The notes under the pieces are model-generated. The model was not told where the DNA came from. It was given only the letters and a program-made list of their open reading frames with translations, and did not search any database. A stretch of 14,383 nucleotides of DNA from Candidatus Aegiribacteria sp. (lineage in GTDB: Bacteria > Fermentibacterota > Fermentibacteria > Fermentibacterales > JCC-6). Shown here one piece after another: positions 6,831 through 12,866 of the stretch (position 1 is the first letter of the stretch; every line of letters starts with the position of its first letter). The stretch spans positions 1 to 14,383 of the forward strand of contig DAOWJX010000175.1 in assembly GCA_030640155.1 (NCBI GenBank), given 5' to 3'. The position numbers were made by a program, and so were the translations under genes.

Positions 6831-7276
6831 AAGTACTTTTGATGAAAAGTGTTGAAGATCTGGGCATTGGAGGTGAAGTTGTAAACGTCGCCAATGGTTA
6901 CGCGAGAAATTTTCTGTTTCCAAGAAATCTGGCAATAAAAGCAACTCCTTCAGCTGTTAGATCCGCCCAGCTCTATCGCGCCAAAGCTCTTGAGGAACAG
7001 GCAGAAACCATCAATCAATCGGAACAGCTCGCTGAGAAGCTCAAAGGGTTCATTATTGAAATCGCTGCTTCTGCTGATGACAGCGGACATCTTTATGGAA
7101 GCATCACCGAGAAGCAGATTTCTGCCGTTCTGAAAGAGGCAGGATTTGATATAGACGCTGAACACGTCCTTCTGAGTGATCATATAAAGAAAACGGGTGA
7201 ATTTCCCATTTCAGTGAAAATATATGGAGACATTCGCTCCGAAATCATCGTAAAGATTCTACCTGAAGCGGATTAG
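6827..7276 (+). CDS. rplI: 50S ribosomal protein L9
   Basis: L9 is the elongated protein at the base of the L1 stalk. The 149-residue length is normal. The N-terminal domain begins MKVLLMKSVEDLGIGGEVV and continues VANGYARNFLFPRNLA, the diagnostic L9 signature. A charged connecting helix spans about 45-78. The C-terminal domain contains GHLYGSITEKQI and ends with ISVKIYGDIRSEIIVKI. ATG 6827 overlaps the upstream TGA; AAAGGA (6811-6816) is the likely ribosome site. Confidence 0.97.
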   Translation: MKVLLMKSVEDLGIGGEVVNVANGYARNFLFPRNLAIKATPSAVRSAQLYRAKALEEQAETINQSEQLAEKLKGFIIEIAASADDSGHLYGSITEKQISAVLKEAGFDIDAEHVLLSDHIKKTGEFPISVKIYGDIRSEIIVKILPEAD

Positions 7277-7281
7277 TATTC

Positions 7282-8313
7282 TTGCGAATCCTTGCAGTAG
7301 AAACATCGTGTGACGATTCCGCGGTTGCATTGCTTGAAGACAGCAGTGTAATCGCGGAGAGGATATACAGCCAGAGTATTCATTCGAAACATGGCGGTGT
7401 TGTCCCTGAACTCGCTTCCAGACAGCACATTGAGATACTTCCGGGTCTTGTGAAGGAGGTCCTTTCAGAATCTGGAATAAACACACTCCGGGAAATCGAT
7501 GCTTTCGCGGCAACGGCGGGACCGGGTCTTGTGGGCTCCCTTCTTGTAGGACTATCCTGGACTAAAGCCGCTGCATTTGCATCCGGAAAGCAATTTCTCG
7601 GAATTAATCATCTCTCAGCTCATCTTCATACTCATTACAAAGGACCGGATTCAGTGAAATTTCCAGCAGTTGCCCTGCTGGTTTCCGGCGGACACACCTG
7701 TCTTTTCAACATAAAATCCTGGAGCCATGCAGTTCTTCTTGGTTCAACAAGAGACGATGCAGCAGGAGAAGCTTTTGACAAGTCTGCAAAACTTGCGGGT
7801 CTTGGGTACCCTGGCGGAGAGGCTCTGGAAAAGGCTGCAATCGGTGGGAACCCTGATAATATATCGCTGCCTTCTCCTCTGTCAGACCCGACTCTTCCGG
7901 AGTTCAGTTTCAGCGGTCTCAAGACAGCTGTAAGATTGCAATGGGAAAGCGGCGCTAACCTTGCGGATCTTGCGGCTTCTTTTCAGAAAGTCGTTGTTGA
8001 TATCCTGGTTTCGAAATTACTTTTTCAGGCGGATCGTTCCGATGCAGCCAGCATCCTTGCCGCTGGCGGTGTTACTGCGAACAATCTGCTTAGAAATCGA
8101 TTGAGAGATGAGTGTGAGAAGAGGGGAATTTCGCTCTTCCTGCCCGAAAAAAAGTATACCACGGATAACGCTGTTATGGTTGGAAGAGCTGCTTTCGCTG
8201 TCCTTAGCGAGGAACCTACCGCTCGTTCTTCCCTGTCATGTAACGCATTCTCAAGATGGTCAGGTACAATTCTTAAAGCGCTGTGCTGTACCTACAAATC
8301 CATGCTGTTATAA
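7282..8313 (+). CDS. tsaD: tRNA N6-adenosine threonylcarbamoyltransferase TsaD
   Basis: TsaD transfers the threonylcarbamoyl group from TC-AMP to A37 of ANN-decoding tRNAs, working in the cytosol with TsaB and TsaE. The 343-residue protein is full length: VETSCDDS (6-13), KHGGVVPELASRQHIE (36-51), INHLSAH (108-114), SGGHT (135-139), DDAAGEAFDKSAKLAGLGYPGG (158-179) and AGGVTANN (261-268). The metal ligands expected from known TsaD structures are present as His110, His114 and Asp295 (in YTTDNAVM). TTG 7282 is the only usable start, since the frame has a stop at 7264-7266. It lies 5 nt after the rplI stop and has no clear ribosome site, so re-initiation after rplI is likely. The TsaB and TsaE genes are not in the window. 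Confidence 0.96.
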   Translation: MRILAVETSCDDSAVALLEDSSVIAERIYSQSIHSKHGGVVPELASRQHIEILPGLVKEVLSESGINTLREIDAFAATAGPGLVGSLLVGLSWTKAAAFASGKQFLGINHLSAHLHTHYKGPDSVKFPAVALLVSGGHTCLFNIKSWSHAVLLGSTRDDAAGEAFDKSAKLAGLGYPGGEALEKAAIGGNPDNISLPSPLSDPTLPEFSFSGLKTAVRLQWESGANLADLAASFQKVVVDILVSKLLFQADRSDAASILAAGGVTANNLLRNRLRDECEKRGISLFLPEKKYTTDNAVMVGRAAFAVLSEEPTARSSLSCNAFSRWSGTILKALCCTYKSMLL

Positions 8314-8364
8314 TCATGCAGGTTCAACTCTATGGTTCAGGGAGATTATTAATGGTGGTAAGAT

Positions 8365-8742
8365 TTGAGGGCTGATACAGCGCAGGGTATTGATATTGTA
8401 AGTATCAGCAGAATAGAGAAGGCTGTTCAGCGAAGCGGAGAAAAATTTCTCCACCGCATATTTACGCCTGATGAGCTTCTTCTTCACACTGATTACAGCT
8501 TTCTTGCAACACGTTTCGCCGCAAAGGAAGCTTTTTTCAAGGCTCTGGGGACCGGTATTTCCGGGGGGGTCCGATGGCATGATTTCGCTTTACCTCCTGA
8601 ATCTGATGACATACTCAGGCCTGAAGTATCGGGAGTATCGTACGAATTGCTTGAGGGTCGCAGAGTTTTTGTCAGTGTTTCAAAAACAACGAGTACCGCA
8701 GTAGCGATAATTGTGCTTGAGGGGGGTGGAGAATCGGTATGA
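8365..8742 (+). CDS. acpS: Holo-[acyl-carrier-protein] synthase
   Basis: AcpS moves phosphopantetheine from CoA to the acyl carrier protein. The 125-residue length is normal. The N-terminal GIDIVSISRIEKA holds the magnesium Asp (Asp10), and FLATRFAAKEAFFKALGTGI (47-65, split by the family into RFAAKEAF and KALGTGI) holds the second metal ligand Glu55. The end VFVSVSKTTSTAVAIIVLE fits the last strands, although the usual HxSISH-type motif is altered to SVSKT. The TTG start has GGTGG (8354-8358) 6 nt upstream. A G7 run at 8563-8569 lies in the frame without disturbing it. Its stop overlaps the next ATG (ATGA), the common acpS-nnr pairing. Confidence 0.93.
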   Translation: MRADTAQGIDIVSISRIEKAVQRSGEKFLHRIFTPDELLLHTDYSFLATRFAAKEAFFKALGTGISGGVRWHDFALPPESDDILRPEVSGVSYELLEGRRVFVSVSKTTSTAVAIIVLEGGGESV

Positions 8743-10286
8743 GATACTGGGTTACACCGAAAGAAATGACGAAATTCGATACCAGGGCCATTAAAGCTGG
8801 CACTCCTGGCGATGTTCTGATGGAGAGGGCGGGCACGTCCGCCGCTCTCGCAGCAATGTCAATGACACAACCAGACCAGGGCCCTGTCCAGGTCTGGTGC
8901 GGTCCAGGAAACAACGGAGGAGACGGACTTGTACTCGCCAGACAGTTGAAGATCAGGGGCTACGAAGTCTGCGCAGTTCTTGCAACTACTGCGGGGAAGA
9001 GCCTTTCTCATGATTGTCAGTCCAATCTTGGTCGCTTTGTTCAGTCCGGAGGTCAGGTTCTTTCTCCTTCGAAACTGAAAGGCCTGCCTGACTCTCCCGC
9101 CCTGGTTGTTGATTCCCTGCTTGGCACGGGTTTTAGTGGTAAACTGAAAGGCGTATTTGCCGAATGCACTGACATGATGAAACGTTACCAGTGCCAGATT
9201 CTCGCAATTGATACTCCTACAGGTATTAACGGCAAAACCGGTTGCGCTGATCCTCATACACCGCGAGCAGATGTTACAGTGACTTTCGCAGCACCCAAAG
9301 CGGGTTTGCTTTTCCCGCCGGGGTGTGGCTATACAGGAAATCTTCTGGTATCGGATATCGGAATAGATATCGATCACAATAAAGAGCGGATGGTTCTCGG
9401 GCTGAGTGACGCTTTTGCCCTTCTGCCTGATCGACCCGCAGACGCGCATAAGGGAACTTTTGGCAGACTTCTGCTCATCGGGGGTTCCGAGAGTATGCCC
9501 GGAGCTCCTCAACTTATGTCTCTGGGAGCTCTCCGATCCGGAGCAGGGCTTGTTTTTCTATCTGTCCCCCTTCCAGCCCATCCTTCCGTTTCCGGAAGAA
9601 TTCCCGAAGTTCTCAGTTCCTACTTCCTTCCGGGGGATCCTTCTGGTTTGCCGAAGCATGATGAGTTCGACGCCATTGCCATAGGACCCGGGATGGGGAA
9701 CAGCCCTGCCACTATGAAAATCGTTTCCTATATACTGCAGAATTGGAAAGTTCCTCTTGTGCTTGATGCTGACGCTCTCAATGTCCTGCACGATCCTGTG
9801 AGCCAGCTGAGTGAATACAAGGGATCTCTGTTGTTAACACCACATCCAGGAGAGCTTGCCAGAATGACGAAATGTGACGCTTCAAATATCGGGAACAGAT
9901 CAGAAGCTGCCGCGAAACTTGCTGCTTCTTCGGGAGCCGCTGTGCTCCTCAAGGGGAAACCTTCCACGGTTTTCAACCCTGATGGCGAATGCTGTCTGAT
10001 TCCAACCGGGAACAGTGGTCTGGCGACAGGGGGTAGCGGTGATGTTCTTACCGGCATAACATCCTCTCTCATGGCGCAGGGACTGAAACCCTTTGAAGCA
10101 GCCATGCTTGGCGCGTATGTACACGGCCTGTCAGCTGATATTGCTATTGAGCATCTTTCAGAGCGATCGCTGATTCCCTCCGACGTACTTTCGTTTACGG
10201 GCAGGGCATTCCGTACAATTGAAAATGGCAGCCATAGTGAATTACTTACGCCCGGAGGAAAATGGAGAAGTACGTATGCTTATTGA
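8739..10286 (+). CDS. nnrE-nnrD: Bifunctional NAD(P)H-hydrate epimerase / ADP-dependent NAD(P)H-hydrate dehydratase
   Basis: This metabolite-repair enzyme rescues damaged (hydrated) NADH and NADPH: the N-terminal half epimerises R- and S-hydrates and the C-terminal half dehydrates the S form using ADP. The 515-residue fusion is normal for bacteria. The epimerase domain (about 1-215) has GPGNNGGDG (55-63), DSLLGTGF (125-132) and AIDTPTGINGKTG (156-168) with the cation-site Asp158. The dehydratase domain (about 228-500) has GTFGRLLLIGGS (239-250), GPGMG (316-320), LDADALN (342-348), TPHPGE (367-372) and the nucleotide loop GGSGDVLTG (431-439). ATG 8739 overlaps the acpS stop by 4 nt, and the end overlaps the next gene by 11 nt. 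Confidence 0.96.
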   Translation: MRYWVTPKEMTKFDTRAIKAGTPGDVLMERAGTSAALAAMSMTQPDQGPVQVWCGPGNNGGDGLVLARQLKIRGYEVCAVLATTAGKSLSHDCQSNLGRFVQSGGQVLSPSKLKGLPDSPALVVDSLLGTGFSGKLKGVFAECTDMMKRYQCQILAIDTPTGINGKTGCADPHTPRADVTVTFAAPKAGLLFPPGCGYTGNLLVSDIGIDIDHNKERMVLGLSDAFALLPDRPADAHKGTFGRLLLIGGSESMPGAPQLMSLGALRSGAGLVFLSVPLPAHPSVSGRIPEVLSSYFLPGDPSGLPKHDEFDAIAIGPGMGNSPATMKIVSYILQNWKVPLVLDADALNVLHDPVSQLSEYKGSLLLTPHPGELARMTKCDASNIGNRSEAAAKLAASSGAAVLLKGKPSTVFNPDGECCLIPTGNSGLATGGSGDVLTGITSSLMAQGLKPFEAAMLGAYVHGLSADIAIEHLSERSLIPSDVLSFTGRAFRTIENGSHSELLTPGGKWRSTYAY

Positions 10287-10833
10287 CAGAACAGAAGCAC
10301 TGGAACTTCTTGAGAACAATCTGGGAAACATTAACCTCATTCGTCACTGCCTTGCCTCTGAGGCCGTCCTTCGCGCAGTGGCAGAAGACAGAGGAGAAGA
10401 TCCCGATCTCTGGGGAATAACCGGTCTGCTTCATGATATTGATTATGAACTCACTTCAGACGATCCTGCAAAACACGGCATAGTCGCAGCTGTGATGCTG
10501 GCTGATTATCTCCCTTTCGAATCGATTCACGCTATTCAGTCTCACAACGCCGAGCATACAGGTATAAAAAGAGACTCTGATTTCGACTATCTTCTCGCGG
10601 CGGGGGAGTCTATCACCGGGCTTATAGTCGCTGTTGCTCTTGTTTACCCGGACAGGAAACTGGCTTCCGTCAAACCAAAATCTGTTCTTAAACGGATGAA
10701 CATGTCTGCCTTTGCCAGATCTGTTCCCAGAGATACCATTAGAGAATGTTCAAAGGCGGGATACGATCTTGATGTTTTTGTCGCTCTTGCGCTTGACGCT
10801 ATGAAGGGCATAGCTGAAGACATAGGATTGTAG
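10276..10833 (+). CDS. HD-superfamily hydrolase (COG2316-like), substrate unknown
   Basis: This 185-residue protein is an HD-domain phosphohydrolase. Metal-binding candidates are His24 (LIRHCLASE), His53-Asp54 (GLLHDIDYE), His67 (KHGIVAA) and His90/His94 (SHNAEH), followed by AAGESITGLIVAVALVYPDRKL (108-129, split as AAGESITGL and AVALVYPDRKL), PKSVLKRM and FARSVPRD. That order matches the compact family annotated as a predicted HD-superfamily hydrolase (COG2316), for which I know no proven substrate. I chose ATG 10276 over 10219: GGAGAAG (10264-10270) sits 5 nt upstream, and the earlier start would add 19 residues inside nnrE-nnrD unlike the family. The 11-nt overlap suggests coupling to the repair enzyme; a nucleotide-type substrate is only a guess. 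It closes the plus-strand string. Confidence 0.85.
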   Translation: MLIDRTEALELLENNLGNINLIRHCLASEAVLRAVAEDRGEDPDLWGITGLLHDIDYELTSDDPAKHGIVAAVMLADYLPFESIHAIQSHNAEHTGIKRDSDFDYLLAAGESITGLIVAVALVYPDRKLASVKPKSVLKRMNMSAFARSVPRDTIRECSKAGYDLDVFVALALDAMKGIAEDIGL

Positions 10834-10838
10834 CCTGC

Positions 10839-12245
10839 TTAATAATACCTGCTTCTGAAATAGGTCAGCATGCTTGATACATATTCTCTGAATGAGAGCT
10901 TGTATGGGAATTCTCTCTGTTTGATACAGTAACCCTTCCATAGTTTGTCTAAAAACCCATACAGACAATCAAGAGGCAGTTTTATCAGTGTTTTCAACAT
11001 GTACCGCATCGGTTTGAATTCTATACTGAGCGCGAATAACTGACGCAGTCGTTTTCTTCTATCGTTGTCAGGAAGTTTCAGAATACAATCATCAAAAAAA
11101 GAATCAGGTATATAGGCATCATCATTCAGAAGCCCCTGTTCCATGCTGAATTCACAGATTCTTGTACGTGGATAGGGCTGCATCAGTGTCGCAAAAGCGA
11201 AATCCGGTCCTATTTCATAGTTCATCCTGAGAGTGTCCAGATCATCCTCAAGTGTACCGGTGGGGATACCAAGAATATTCTGGGTTACCAGCTTGATGCC
11301 GCTTTCCTTTACAGCCCGGCAGGCATTCAGCAGTTCCGCTGTGCTGAGATCTCGATTAAGCACTTCCTTCCTCAGGCGAGGGTTGGCGGTTTCCAGCGCC
11401 ATTTTCACGCTGATGCACCCCGCTTCCGCCAGCAGACCCATAATTTCATCTGTAACCAGATTGGCTCTTAGATGACAGTGAAACGGGAGAGTGATTTCAA
11501 TACTGTACTTCCGACAGAATTCTCTTACCCAGTCATGGTTAAGAATGAAGATGTCATCCTGAAAAATGATCATCTGAAGCTCGGTATTTTCAACCTTCAG
11601 TTCTTTCAGTTCATCGATAACATTTCCAACTGATCTTCTTCTGCAATATTTTCCGAGACCGCTGTACATCTGTCTGAAACTTTGATTGAAACAGTAGCTG
11701 CAATCGTAGGGACATCCTCGACCGGTTATGCAGAATACAGCCTTTCTGTTCGCTCCCGGCAGCAGATTTCTATAGGGAAATGGAATTGTATCAAGATTTT
11801 CAACCAATGGAAGAATTTGGTTTTCAAGGATCTTTCCGTTCTCCCGATAGAGAAGGTTACCGACCTCTCCGATCGATCTTTTCCCATCCAGCGCCTCCAG
11901 AAATTGTGGAAACGCCGTCTCTGCTTCACCGCGCCTGGCGTAATCAAGCCATGGATTCTCGAGAAGCACCTCGGGGAAGAACGTCGGATGAGCTCCTCCC
12001 ATTATCGTAAGAACGCCCGTTGCTTCTTTAAGCATTGAAACGACTTCGCCGTATTTTCTGTGGAAGCCTGTAGTGGTTCCAAACGCCAGGATGTCCGGCT
12101 TTATTTTTCGCACAGTGTCCGTAAGATCCTTCATGTTTAATGAAAGAGCACTGATTTCATGACCGAACTCACTTACAATCGATGCAAGGTAACCGATACC
12201 CAGAGGTATCGTTATGGGGTCATGAACCAGGAATAGAACCTTCAT
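10839..12245 (-). CDS. B12-binding-domain-type radical SAM protein, substrate unknown
   Basis: This 468-residue protein has the layout of the BchE-like group. An N-terminal cobalamin-binding-type Rossmann domain (about 1-140) shows PLGIGYLAS, DILAFGTTTG, MGGAHPTFFPE and RRGEAETAFP. The linker NLDTIPFPYRNLLPG leads to the radical SAM core with CPYDCSYC (Cys178, Cys182 and Cys185 hold the [4Fe-4S] cluster). After about residue 390 comes a family-specific C-terminal region with basic helices. The classical cobalamin-anchoring DxHxxG is absent, as in many members, so B12 may bind base-off/His-off or not at all. By family such proteins perform methyl transfers, rearrangements or cyclisations; no substrate can be read from this sequence. 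It lies 42 nt downstream of iorB on the same strand and may share its transcript. The start lacks a good ribosome site. It ends 5 nt from the opposing HD gene. Confidence 0.9.
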   Translation of the reverse strand: MKVLFLVHDPITIPLGIGYLASIVSEFGHEISALSLNMKDLTDTVRKIKPDILAFGTTTGFHRKYGEVVSMLKEATGVLTIMGGAHPTFFPEVLLENPWLDYARRGEAETAFPQFLEALDGKRSIGEVGNLLYRENGKILENQILPLVENLDTIPFPYRNLLPGANRKAVFCITGRGCPYDCSYCFNQSFRQMYSGLGKYCRRRSVGNVIDELKELKVENTELQMIIFQDDIFILNHDWVREFCRKYSIEITLPFHCHLRANLVTDEIMGLLAEAGCISVKMALETANPRLRKEVLNRDLSTAELLNACRAVKESGIKLVTQNILGIPTGTLEDDLDTLRMNYEIGPDFAFATLMQPYPRTRICEFSMEQGLLNDDAYIPDSFFDDCILKLPDNDRRKRLRQLFALSIEFKPMRYMLKTLIKLPLDCLYGFLDKLWKGYCIKQREFPYKLSFREYVSSMLTYFRSRYY

Positions 12246-12287
12246 GCTGCCGGGTTTTGATCCAGAGTTAACACATCTATTATCATT

Positions 12288-12866
12288 CTATCCTGACAGT
12301 TGTCTTCCTTTTCTGAACGCCTCAATGTTTACGTCGAGAGCTTTTGGCGGAACTCTTTCCTCGACAGCCCTGAACCAGTAATCCTCTTTGATCGGAATAA
12401 AGGGTGATGCTGCTCCGATCAGCACCACGTTGACCACTCTGAGGTTACCGAGTTCCTCGGCTATCTCTAACGCCGGGACCATTCTGCATGGTATGTCCTG
12501 CTCTTTCATCATGGATATCACATCGGGATACACAGCGTGTCCTGTGTTGACCGTCATTGGAGTTATCTCGAGATCACATGATAAAAGAGTTCCTGAGGGT
12601 TTCAGGAAGGGTGCCCACCTCAGAGCCTCCATCTTCTCCATTGAAAGGATAAGATCAGCCGTACCTTTTTCCACCAGCGGGCTGTACACTTTCTCTCCGA
12701 ACCTGACATGGCTGGAAACACTTCCACCCCTCTGGGCCATTCCGTGCACCTCGCTCTTCTTGACATCATTGCCGGCCATTCTGGCCGCTTCGCAGAGAAT
12801 CTCGCTCGCAAGCAGGATTCCCTGGCCTCCTGTGCCGCATATGATCACATTTGTTATGGGTTTCAT
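12288..12866 (-). CDS. iorB: Indolepyruvate:ferredoxin oxidoreductase, beta subunit
   Basis: IorB is the gamma-domain-type partner subunit of the cytosolic enzyme that oxidatively decarboxylates aryl pyruvates to aryl-acetyl-CoA, passing electrons to ferredoxin. The 192-residue protein shows ICGTGGQGILLASEILCEAA (9-28, core GTGGQG 11-16), KKSEVHGMAQRGGSVSSHVR (36-55, core HGMAQRGG) and a closing AVEERVPPKALDVNIEAFRKG block, all typical. A GGAGGG ribosome site (complement of 12873-12878) sits 6 nt before the ATG. The ATG overlaps the iorA stop by 4 nt, fitting coupled synthesis of the two subunits. Confidence 0.95.
   Translation of the reverse strand: MKPITNVIICGTGGQGILLASEILCEAARMAGNDVKKSEVHGMAQRGGSVSSHVRFGEKVYSPLVEKGTADLILSMEKMEALRWAPFLKPSGTLLSCDLEITPMTVNTGHAVYPDVISMMKEQDIPCRMVPALEIAEELGNLRVVNVVLIGAASPFIPIKEDYWFRAVEERVPPKALDVNIEAFRKGRQLSG

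Noticed and set aside
8859..9512. 217-residue open frame antisense to nnrE-nnrD
   Set aside because: It is fully inside a well-conserved gene, has no recognisable motif, and is cysteine/arginine-rich as shadow frames are.
10219..10275. Earlier ATG for the HD hydrolase
   Set aside because: It would add 19 residues inside nnrE-nnrD that do not fit the family; ATG 10276 has the ribosome site.
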